DNA from: an uncultured Flaviramulus sp.
Lineage (GTDB): Bacteria > Bacteroidota > Bacteroidia > Flavobacteriales > Flavobacteriaceae
DNA length: 64,000 nucleotides
Assembly: GCA_947495125.1 (NCBI GenBank)
Contig: CANLXL010000002.1
Coordinates: 62,001 to 126,000 of the forward strand
Direction: 5' to 3'
This document shows positions 17,528-25,199 of this stretch, piece by piece; position 1 is the stretch's first letter, and each line of letters starts with the position of its first letter. Both the position numbers and the translations under genes were made by a program. The notes below the pieces were generated by a model. That model ran no database searches, was not told where the DNA came from, and saw nothing but the letters and a program-made list of their open reading frames with translations.

Positions 17528-19447
17528 ATGAATTATAAAAGATTTTTTAAATACAAACCAAAATTTACAGTATGCGTAGTTTTTGTCGTTATCCTGCAAA
17601 CTGTATCTTGTACAGATTATTTGAATGTTGTACCAGAAAATGTTGCTGTTATTGAAGATGCATTCTCAACAAGAGATAATGCTGAGCGCTTTTTAAACAC
17701 ACTTTATGGGTATTTACCTCCTCTAAGTTCAATAAACAACCCTGCGTTGTCTGCCGGTGATGAAATTGTGGTTAACGATAATGTGTCGAGAGATTGGCCA
17801 GGCAGAGCTATATCAAGAGGTGGTCAATCCGTGGTCTCTCCCAGATTAGGTTACTGGGGCAGTGGGAGTGTTCAAAATTTATTTGTTGCACTTCGTGACT
17901 GCAATATTTTCTTAGAAAATATTGATCTACCTTTTGATTTACAGGAGCTTGAGAAGACGCGATGGATTGCCGAAGCTAAATTTCTTAAAGCATATTACCA
18001 TTTTTATTTAATGCGCATGTACGGTCCGATGCCCATTATTGATGAGAATATAGAAGTGAGTGATGGGATTGATGCCGTACGTGTTAGCCGCGCATCCGTT
18101 GATGATGTTACCGAACATATTATACAACTCTTAGATGAAGCTATTCTAGATTTACCTTTGGTTATCGAGAATGTTGGATTGGAGCTGGGACGTATAACGG
18201 CACCGGTGGCAGCTGGCTTAAAAGCTAGAGTTTTGGCAACCGTGGCTAGCCCATTGTTTAATGGGAATTCAGATTATAGCGGTTTTTTAAATGCAGAAGG
18301 AGAACAACTTATAAATTCTACTTTCGATATCAGCAAGTGGGAACGTGCTGAACAGGCTTGTAAGGAAGCCATTGAAATGGCCGAATCTGCCGGACATCAG
18401 CTGTATATGTTTGATGAATCCGGAACCTGGTCCGATATTGGTCGGGTTAAGCTAAGTATAAGGGGAAGTATGGCAGAGCGCTGGAATGATGAAATTATTT
18501 GGGGAGCTTCAGGGCGTTCCATTACCGGAGGTTTTCAATCTTGGGCCCAGGCTAAAATAAACCCTGCTTTGACGGCCGAATCAAGAGAGACCACGCAATC
18601 TTATTGGTCACCATCTCTCAATGTCGCCGAAATGTTCTATTCAGAAAATGGAGTTCCTATTGAAGAAGATGTTAACTATGATTATAGTAACCGTTATGAT
18701 GTTATGGCTGCAGATGCAACACAAGAAAGTAACATTAGCTCGGGGTTTGAAACTGCTATTTTAAATATGAATAGGGAGCCCAGATTCTATGCCTCTTTAG
18801 GTTTTGACGGCGGTTTATGGCTTGGTCATGGACAAAAGAACGATGACAGCCCCTTAGTGGTTTATGGAAAAGCCGGTGAGCGCGCGGGCAGGTTAGATAA
18901 TAACAGATGGTCTTTAAGTGGGTATTGGGCTAAAAAAATGGTGCATTATGAAAGTGTACAAAATGCTCCTAATGCAGGATGGAATGCCAGATCTTATCCA
19001 TTCCCGGTTATAAGACTTGCCGACTTGTATTTATTATATGCTGAATGTCTTAATGAAGTAGGTAAGACCACTGAAGCTTATACATGGATAGATATCGTTA
19101 GAGCAAGAGCAGGGTTGGATGGTGTGGTAAACTCCTGGGCTAATGCTTCAAGCAATCCTTCAAAACCAACAACTCAGAATGGTTTCAGAGAAATTGTACA
19201 ACAAGAACGTCTTATAGAATTAATCTTTGAGGGACAACGTTTTTGGGATTTAAGGCGTTGGAAACGCGCATCAGAATTTTTAAACCAAGACATTCTTGCA
19301 TGGAACGTAGAAGGTAAAACAACTCAAGATTATTATAATGTAATCGTAGTGGGTAAGTTTAGATTTTTAAGTAGGGATTATTTATGGCCAATATCAGAGA
19401 ATGATATCGTAGCCAATGATAAATTAATCCAAAATCCCGGATGGTAA
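17528..19447 (+). CDS. SusD/RagB surface lipoprotein
   Basis: A 639-residue SusD-family lid. The signal peptide ends in QTVSC with Cys21-type lipidation, followed by TDYLNVVPENV, a typical SusD start. The TPR-like helical core is seen in WIAEAKFLKAYYHFYLMRMYG and VAAGLKARVLATVASPLFNG. The C-terminal block (RFWDLRRWKRASEFLNQ ... YLWPISENDIVANDKLIQNPGW) is highly characteristic. It binds ligand at the cell surface and closes over the SusC pore. At about 640 residues it is on the long side for the family. The substrate cannot be told from sequence. Confidence 0.93.
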   Translation: MNYKRFFKYKPKFTVCVVFVVILQTVSCTDYLNVVPENVAVIEDAFSTRDNAERFLNTLYGYLPPLSSINNPALSAGDEIVVNDNVSRDWPGRAISRGGQSVVSPRLGYWGSGSVQNLFVALRDCNIFLENIDLPFDLQELEKTRWIAEAKFLKAYYHFYLMRMYGPMPIIDENIEVSDGIDAVRVSRASVDDVTEHIIQLLDEAILDLPLVIENVGLELGRITAPVAAGLKARVLATVASPLFNGNSDYSGFLNAEGEQLINSTFDISKWERAEQACKEAIEMAESAGHQLYMFDESGTWSDIGRVKLSIRGSMAERWNDEIIWGASGRSITGGFQSWAQAKINPALTAESRETTQSYWSPSLNVAEMFYSENGVPIEEDVNYDYSNRYDVMAADATQESNISSGFETAILNMNREPRFYASLGFDGGLWLGHGQKNDDSPLVVYGKAGERAGRLDNNRWSLSGYWAKKMVHYESVQNAPNAGWNARSYPFPVIRLADLYLLYAECLNEVGKTTEAYTWIDIVRARAGLDGVVNSWANASSNPSKPTTQNGFREIVQQERLIELIFEGQRFWDLRRWKRASEFLNQDILAWNVEGKTTQDYYNVIVVGKFRFLSRDYLWPISENDIVANDKLIQNPGW

Positions 19448-19463
19448 TCAAAAATAGTGAGTT

Positions 19464-20684
19464 ATGAAGAAAACATTTAAAATATTCAATTATTCAATTT
19501 TATTCTTTTTTGCGTTGGTTTTATTTCCTTCCTGTGAAGAAGAAGAACGAGGACCTTTAACAACAGACAATACAATACCAAGCCCTGTGAGTAATGTATC
19601 TGTCGAGAATTCACCTGGAGGAGCATTTATCTCCTACGATGTACCGAACGATAACGATTTGCTCTATGTAGAAGTTAATTATCATAGAAATGGGGAAAAT
19701 GTAACCGATAGAGCTTCGGTTTATAAGAACACTGTAAATGTTGAAGGTCTTATTGATACCGCCCCTCAGGAAGTTACCTTGGTTTCTGTCGATAAAAGCA
19801 ATAATAAATCCGAGCCGGTATCGGTTACCATAACCCCGGAGACCGCGCCAATTTTCCTGTTATACGAGACTGTGGAATTAATTGAAGATTTTGGAGGTGT
19901 TCGGTTGAAGTATGACAATTATGTTAATTTAAAGGCGGAGATTTTGTTTTATCTTAAAGATGAATCTGGTAATTGGGTGTATCAGAATAAGTCGGAGTTT
20001 ATCGAAAATGATAGCTCGAATTTTCGAACATTCAGAACCTATCCACCCGAAAGTAGAACCTTTGGAGTTAGTATCATCGATAGATGGAATAACACCACCG
20101 ATATAAAGGAGGCTATTTTAACACCTATCGAAGAGGTCATTCTTGATAGGGAGAACTTTGAAGAAGTGACACTAAATAAGGATGCTCCTTCGGCTTTTCA
20201 ATGGTTTCTTCCCTATATGTGGAATGGAACAGTTGATGGTGCAGGGTTTCATACTGCTCAGGATTTAATCCCGGAAATCGTTCCTCCTTATACGCAGCCT
20301 TACCACATGTTTACTATGGATTTGGGTGTGACACGAAAGTTAAGCCGTTTTAAATTTTGGCAGAGGCAAGGGAGTTGGATTTGGGTCCATGGAAACCCGC
20401 GTTATTTTGAGGTATGGGGGACTGATGAACTTCCGGCAGATAATGGTGATTCCTTAGATGGTTGGACCAAATTAGTCGAAAATGGTGAAACGGTTAAACC
20501 ATCTGGAGGCCCTCCGAATTCGAACAGTGCAGAAGATCAGGCTGTGGCTGCCGATGGGCATGAGTTTATTTTTCCTGTCGAGGCCCCTCCCGTAAGGTAT
20601 ATTCGTTTTGTAAACCAAGAAAGTTGGTCTGGAGGCTTGTTTATGCACATCATGGAGTTAAGTTTCTGGGGGTCTCCAGAATAA
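19464..20684 (+). CDS. DUF4959/DUF5000-type surface lipoprotein, discoidin-like C-terminus
   Basis: A 406-residue lipoprotein (signal ending LFPSC, then EEEERG, an acidic surface-export-type tail). The N-terminal fibronectin-like unit (IPSPVSNVSVENSPGGAFISYDVPND) matches DUF4959. A middle domain follows. The C-terminal 170 residues look like a coagulation factor 5/8 C (discoidin) fold: FHTAQDL...HMFTMDLGVTRKLSRFKFWQR...YFEVWGTDE...RYIRFVNQESW...IMELSFWG. Such proteins occupy the SusE/F place and bind glycans or other ligands at the surface. It starts 16 bases after susD and is clearly in the same operon. Confidence 0.82.
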   Translation: MKKTFKIFNYSILFFFALVLFPSCEEEERGPLTTDNTIPSPVSNVSVENSPGGAFISYDVPNDNDLLYVEVNYHRNGENVTDRASVYKNTVNVEGLIDTAPQEVTLVSVDKSNNKSEPVSVTITPETAPIFLLYETVELIEDFGGVRLKYDNYVNLKAEILFYLKDESGNWVYQNKSEFIENDSSNFRTFRTYPPESRTFGVSIIDRWNNTTDIKEAILTPIEEVILDRENFEEVTLNKDAPSAFQWFLPYMWNGTVDGAGFHTAQDLIPEIVPPYTQPYHMFTMDLGVTRKLSRFKFWQRQGSWIWVHGNPRYFEVWGTDELPADNGDSLDGWTKLVENGETVKPSGGPPNSNSAEDQAVAADGHEFIFPVEAPPVRYIRFVNQESWSGGLFMHIMELSFWGSPE

Positions 20685-20722
20685 CTTAAAACGGTTTTAA
20701 TAATTAATTTAATATATTAAAA

Positions 20723-21919
20723 ATGAAAAAACATTTATCGTATCTAACATTCATTATAGTCATACTTTCTTTAAGCTTTTTAGCCTGTGAAAGTAATGTG
20801 GATACTTATAGTGAATTTATTGAAGATGGTGAAATCCTCTACATTGGTACACCGGATACTGTACTTATTGAACACGGATTTAACAAATTAAAATTTAATG
20901 TGGTAATCAATGCGGATCCAAAGATATCCAAAGGAGTATTGCAGTCTAAAGATGGTTCAATCGATCATGAATTCGATGTTATAAGAGAAAACAGCGGACA
21001 AGATATCACAAGTTTTATACTTGATATAGAGCAAGGTGAATATAATTTTGATGTCTTTTTAAAGGATAACAACGGCAATCAATCTATAAAGCGGGAAGTA
21101 TTGGCAACCTCTTATGGAAGTAACTATCAGGCCAGTTTGCTCAATCGGGGTATTTCAGGTATGAATGCCTCTCAGGACAATGTCGTTATTGACTGGTCTG
21201 CACCTAACGATGGTGTGGTATCTACGGTTATAACTTATACCAACTCCGGTGGTGTTGAGCAAACCATTGATGTGCCCAACGATACCAACCAAACCATAAT
21301 TGAGGATTACGTACTCAACGGTGAATTTGAAGTAGCCAGTACATACAGACCAACAACAACAAGTTTTGAATTATTTTCAGCGATTCCTTCGGGATATAAT
21401 TTTCCCAGAGGTTACTTATTGGATAAGAGTGTGATTGCACCGTTAAGATTAGATTTTGATGCCTCTGACGGATGCTATGGTTCTTCATACGATAGGTTGC
21501 TTGATGGCTCTACGGGCGCATTTTGGCATAGCTGTGATACGGCGGAAGATAGCTACCCATTTGTGATGAGTTTTGATATGTCTGTTCCGGTAAACTTGAC
21601 ACAGTTCAAGTTGGATCAGCGATCTGGTTGCTGCGGTGACAGAAGCCCGGCTAACATGCAATTTTGGGGTACCAACGATATTACTTTGGGAGCTACGACT
21701 GTAGACATTGATGCCGGAGACTTAGCAGCTTGGGAAGCCGATGCGTCGTCTAAAGGTTGGACAAAAATTGATGCGTTTGATGGTAATAGTGATTATACGT
21801 TTACCGAAGAATTACAAGATGGCGCAGAAAAATACCAATATATACGCTTGGTATTCGTTAGTGCGATCAATGGAGGCGGCACAGCGAATTTTGATGAGCT
21901 AACGTTTTGGGGTAATTAG
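20723..21919 (+). CDS. DUF4998-type surface lipoprotein, discoidin-like C-terminus
   Basis: A 398-residue lipoprotein (SFLAC lipobox, then ESNVDTYSEF). The N-terminal beta domain (GEILYIGTPDTVLIEHGFNKLKF) is typical of DUF4998. The C-terminal part is again discoidin-like and related to the gene before it: MSFDMSVPVNLTQFKLDQR, MQFWGTNDI, GWTKIDAF, YQYIRLVFVS, FDELTFWGN. It has a notable Cys cluster (SGCCGDR and DGCYGSS, HSCDT). Probably a second ligand-binding accessory of the same SusCD complex. Confidence 0.8.
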   Translation: MKKHLSYLTFIIVILSLSFLACESNVDTYSEFIEDGEILYIGTPDTVLIEHGFNKLKFNVVINADPKISKGVLQSKDGSIDHEFDVIRENSGQDITSFILDIEQGEYNFDVFLKDNNGNQSIKREVLATSYGSNYQASLLNRGISGMNASQDNVVIDWSAPNDGVVSTVITYTNSGGVEQTIDVPNDTNQTIIEDYVLNGEFEVASTYRPTTTSFELFSAIPSGYNFPRGYLLDKSVIAPLRLDFDASDGCYGSSYDRLLDGSTGAFWHSCDTAEDSYPFVMSFDMSVPVNLTQFKLDQRSGCCGDRSPANMQFWGTNDITLGATTVDIDAGDLAAWEADASSKGWTKIDAFDGNSDYTFTEELQDGAEKYQYIRLVFVSAINGGGTANFDELTFWGN

Positions 21920-21980
21920 TAAAAACCTTAAGTAACATTTTATTGCAAAGAATCATTAATCAATATTTAAAATTAAAAAC

Positions 21981-22364
21981 ATGCAAAAATTATTTTTTAT
22001 TATTTTGTTTATAGCTGGAGCCATAGGAACAACTCAGGCACAGACATTTTGTGTAGATGAGAATGATGCGCCAGGAACTACTGGAGGTACGGGATTTATA
22101 TCAAGTTTTGATTTTCCGAGTGCCTATGGTACAGACACTGTGTGGCTGGGCGTTGATACAACCCCCGGTCAAACCAAAGCGGGAGTATATTTTCCGAATC
22201 AGACAGTTGACACGACTTTCACTGAGTTAGGAACAGATGCACAGGGCAATTACATATGCGAAGCTCAGGTATTATATGGTAATTGGTATTATGTGTTTAC
22301 CATGGTCATACAACCAGGTACCAATCATTTACTCTCCTATGATATATGTAGAACTTTTATTTAG
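21981..22364 (+). CDS. Small secreted protein of unknown function
   Basis: A 127-residue protein with a clear signal peptide (LFFIILFIAGAIGTTQAQ, cleavage after AQA). The mature part of about 107 residues is rich in Gly, Thr and aromatics and has three cysteines (TFCVD, YICEA, DICRT). It ends YDICRTFI with no sorting domain. I do not recognise a family. As the last gene before a terminator, 61 bases after the DUF4998 gene, it is most likely co-expressed with the SusCD operon. Confidence 0.65.
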   Translation: MQKLFFIILFIAGAIGTTQAQTFCVDENDAPGTTGGTGFISSFDFPSAYGTDTVWLGVDTTPGQTKAGVYFPNQTVDTTFTELGTDAQGNYICEAQVLYGNWYYVFTMVIQPGTNHLLSYDICRTFI

Positions 22365-22411
22365 TTAGGTTTGGTTTTGCACTTGAAAGAAGTGCAAGGT
22401 TTGAGTTTATT

Positions 22412-22445
22412 AACCCAAAAAGCGATTGTGTTTTTTGGGTTTTTA
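22412..22445 (+). terminator. Terminator of the SusCD operon
   Basis: AACCCAAAAA (22412-22421) pairs with TTTTTGGGTT (22432-22441) across a 10-base loop and is followed by TTTT. A second small hairpin (TTGCACTT/AAGTGCAA, 22377-22397) lies just upstream, so this is a double-hairpin end. Confidence 0.75.
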
Positions 22446-22545
22446 CTTTTAGAATAATCTAGGTTAATGAAGTGATTTAAGCTTTCGTGTTTTGCTTATT
22501 GATTGAATGGATAGTGGGTGAAATCTATAATAGTTAAAACCGGAA

Positions 22546-23391
22546 CTATTTTCTTTGTAGCATGCCTTTCCATCTGTATCGACGTATGAATTGCCCCTGA
22601 TCTTCCGATACCAAATAATTTAATTTTTCTTTTTTAGCCTTAAAATAGCCGCCTATATAATCTTGAAAAAGTTGAAAGTTCCTTTTTTTAAATGCTAGCT
22701 TTAATGCCGAAATTAAGGTAATTAAAAAACCATAGCGCATCTTATACATCGCTTCACCTTGCATATATTTAGACCCTTTATTGTAACTGGCACCCGTAGG
22801 TTTTAAATGTTTTACGTGCAGCGATTCATCTGTTAAGATCTCCCAACCGTAGTATTTGGCTAATAATTCATCTACGGTATCCCAACCCATAGACGGTTTT
22901 AATTGTCCAATGTCAAGAAAACAAGATTTTCTATAAGCTTTTAAGGCACCTCGAATATGATCTTTTCGGGTTAAGTTTTCCAGCACCCAATCACCATTTT
23001 TTTCAATATAGCAAAACCCGGAGGCCATCCCTAGTTTTTCGTTATTTCTGAAATGCTCAGAAAGTTGCTCTAAATAGGTGTTCGGAAATATTAAATCGGC
23101 ATCGAACTTACAGATAATATCGTAGTCGTCATCCAGAGTATCAAACCCTTTATAAAAGGCGTTTATAATTTTTGTACCCGGTAGGTGCTCATTTGAAGAT
23201 TTTGAATTCACTAAAGAGATCCATGTGTGTTTTGCCGCATATCCTTCAACAATATCTTCTGTCTTATCCGTAGAATTGTCATTCACCACGATTAATTGTT
23301 TTGGTAAAAACGTTTGGTTAACCAAAGAATCCAAAGTAAGTCCGATTGAACTTTCTTCGTTATGTGCGGGGATGATGATATAGAAATTCAA
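22546..23391 (-). CDS. Family 2 glycosyltransferase
   Basis: A 281-residue GT-A enzyme. The N-terminus MNFYIIIPAHNEESSIGLTL and VVNDNSTDKTEDI bind the nucleotide sugar; CKFDADLIFP is the metal-binding DxD-type motif; MGWDTVDELLAKYYGW is the acceptor-side ED-like block. No membrane segments, so it is a cytosolic or peripheral transferase. Acceptor and donor are unknown. The only in-frame start after an upstream stop is TTG 23391, two codons past the TAA, so translation begins at a non-ATG codon within a seven-base repeat tract. It follows a methyltransferase gene on the same strand. Confidence 0.85.
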   Translation of the reverse strand: MNFYIIIPAHNEESSIGLTLDSLVNQTFLPKQLIVVNDNSTDKTEDIVEGYAAKHTWISLVNSKSSNEHLPGTKIINAFYKGFDTLDDDYDIICKFDADLIFPNTYLEQLSEHFRNNEKLGMASGFCYIEKNGDWVLENLTRKDHIRGALKAYRKSCFLDIGQLKPSMGWDTVDELLAKYYGWEILTDESLHVKHLKPTGASYNKGSKYMQGEAMYKMRYGFLITLISALKLAFKKRNFQLFQDYIGGYFKAKKEKLNYLVSEDQGQFIRRYRWKGMLQRK

Positions 23392-23435
23392 AGTTTAAAG
23401 TTTAGTATTCAAAGTTAAACTTTTTGGGTTTTGGA
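23387..23435. repeat. Degenerate seven-base tandem repeat, site A
   Basis: The gap reads as consecutive heptads TTCAAAG, TTTAAAG, TTTAGTA, TTCAAAG, TTAAACT, TTTTGGG, TTTTGGA. It fills the space between the methyltransferase and glycosyltransferase genes and includes the latter's TTG start. Confidence 0.6.
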
Positions 23436-23438
23436 ATT

Positions 23439-23975
23439 TTATGTATTGGAATTTTTTATTCTTTCAGCATAAACAATATAATACCGAGGAGTGAACCAAC
23501 GAAGTATGGGACGAATCCCTATTTTTTTCGTAGGATTGGTCCATTTTTCACGAGCTATAATTTCCCAACCGGTTTTTTCAAGTAACCAATCGAATTGCCA
23601 ATCTTCAAATTCGTGATAATGTCTGTCTAACATATCTGTTTTGCTTCTGTAAGCAGAAGAAAACCATAGCTTAAGAGGAACGCTGGCAACAAGTTTATTC
23701 GCTTTGATACTTTTTAAAACAGTAAAAGGAGACAATAAATGTTCAAATATTTCGAAGGCTGTTATCACTTCGGCGTTAGAGTTGGTGATCGTTGAGGTAT
23801 CTATATCTAAATCTTCACCTAAAGTATTGGAAACTTTATAGCCTACTTCTTTCATGATATCTGAAAAGGGGTTTTCTACACCTAGGTCCAGAATCTCTGA
23901 TTTAGAAGGAACGTGGGTTTTTAAAAATTGGATTGTATGCTTAAAACGTTTGTTCGGATAACTATTCTCGTACAT
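23439..23975 (-). CDS. SAM-dependent methyltransferase-like protein
   Basis: A 178-residue class I methyltransferase-like protein. SEILDLGVENPFSDIM is a degenerate SAM-binding motif I without the GxGxG run; AEVITAFEIFEHLLSPF is the usual motif II (DxxEH type), and LVASVPLKLWF is motif III. The C-terminus (WQFDWLLEKTGWEIIAREKW) matches the small methyltransferases found in glycan clusters. The substrate is unknown. It sits with a GT2 gene downstream. Confidence 0.75.
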   Translation of the reverse strand: MYENSYPNKRFKHTIQFLKTHVPSKSEILDLGVENPFSDIMKEVGYKVSNTLGEDLDIDTSTITNSNAEVITAFEIFEHLLSPFTVLKSIKANKLVASVPLKLWFSSAYRSKTDMLDRHYHEFEDWQFDWLLEKTGWEIIAREKWTNPTKKIGIRPILRWFTPRYYIVYAERIKNSNT

Positions 23976-23994
23976 TTAATAATTTTATTTTTTC

Positions 23995-24014
23995 ATTTCC
24001 GCGAAGACGGAAAT
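23995..24014. repeat. Small hairpin ATTTCCG/CGGAAAT
   Basis: ATTTCCG and CGGAAAT flank a CGAAGA loop in the gap between the FabH-like and methyltransferase genes. Its sequence resembles a short dispersed hairpin (CCCGCGAAGGCGGG type) common in bacterial genomes. Confidence 0.4.
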
Positions 24015-24035
24015 CTTCATTAATTTATTAAATAA

Positions 24036-25094
24036 TTAAACTTGATAAACAATAGCATTAATATTCATACCGGCGCCAACACTCGCGAACATAATAATAT
24101 CACCTTTATTAATACGTTGATTTTCTAATTTTCCTCTTCGTATGAGGTCGTAAAGTGTAGGGACTGTAGCAACACTGGAATTTCCAAGTTTGCCAATAGT
24201 CATTGGCATTATGCCCTCCGGCATGTCCATGTCATAGAGTTTATAAAAACGTTTTACAATGGCTTCATCCATTTTTTCATTAGCTTGATGGATGAGTATT
24301 TTTTTCAAATCTGTGATAGAAACGCCACTTTCATCTAAGCATGATTTCATGGCTTTTGGAACATTGCTAATGGCAAATTCATAGATCTTCCTGCCATACA
24401 TTTTAATATACTTTCGGTGGTCATCAGTATCTTGCTTATAAGTTTGGCCAAAATAAATCAAATGTGCTTCATCCAAAGTAAATGTGGCAGTATCATGTGC
24501 TATAATGCCACCATCCTCACTTGTAGCCTCTATAATTGCAGCTCCGGCACCATCACTGTATATCATGGAATCCCGGTCGTGCTTGTCGATAACCCGCGAT
24601 AAGGTTTCAGATCCTATCACTAAACATTTTTTTGCCAAGCCAGATTTTATAAAGGCATTGGCTTGAATAAGTCCTTCATTCCATCCGGGACATCCAAACA
24701 AAACATCATAACCCACACACTTAGGGTTTTCAATTTTTAAGAGGTGTTTTACTCGAGATGCAATACTTGGCACCGTATCACTTTGTTGGGTCCCTTTTTT
24801 AACATCGCCATAATTGTGAGCAACAATAATATAATCTAAGTCTTCCTTATTTATTTTGGAATCTTCAATGGCTTTTTCCGCCGCGAAAAAAGCAATATCA
24901 GAAGTATTCAAATGTTGTTTTACGTAGCGTCTTTCTGCAATGCCGGTGATGGCCTTAAACTTTTCAACAATAACTTCATTAGTGGCCTGTATTGAAGAAC
25001 CATCACTGTTTAAAAATTCATGACCAAAAAAGTCTTCGTTCTTCTCTATGTTATTGGGAATGTAACTACCGGTTCCCGTAATTTTAATATTCAT
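24036..25094 (-). CDS. FabH-like 3-oxoacyl-ACP synthase III
   Basis: A 352-residue thiolase-fold condensing enzyme with a full Cys-His-Asn triad: C135 (LFGCPGWNE), H269 (ILIHQANEKM) and N305 (KLGNSSVATVP). FabH starts fatty-acid synthesis from acetyl-CoA and malonyl-ACP. The LFGCPG context and the insertion near residues 25-45 differ from housekeeping FabH. This makes a paralogue for a special acyl product, or a 3-oxoacyl-ACP synthase III-like enzyme for secondary lipids, more likely. Confidence 0.85.
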   Translation of the reverse strand: MNIKITGTGSYIPNNIEKNEDFFGHEFLNSDGSSIQATNEVIVEKFKAITGIAERRYVKQHLNTSDIAFFAAEKAIEDSKINKEDLDYIIVAHNYGDVKKGTQQSDTVPSIASRVKHLLKIENPKCVGYDVLFGCPGWNEGLIQANAFIKSGLAKKCLVIGSETLSRVIDKHDRDSMIYSDGAGAAIIEATSEDGGIIAHDTATFTLDEAHLIYFGQTYKQDTDDHRKYIKMYGRKIYEFAISNVPKAMKSCLDESGVSITDLKKILIHQANEKMDEAIVKRFYKLYDMDMPEGIMPMTIGKLGNSSVATVPTLYDLIRRGKLENQRINKGDIIMFASVGAGMNINAIVYQV

Positions 25095-25199
25095 AAAAAG
25101 AAATTTGCCTTATAATTTTTTTGCGATGTAACTAATATACTTGCTTTTTAATCTAAGGCAAATTCTATTTGTTATAATTTACGATGTTCAGTCCCTTGT

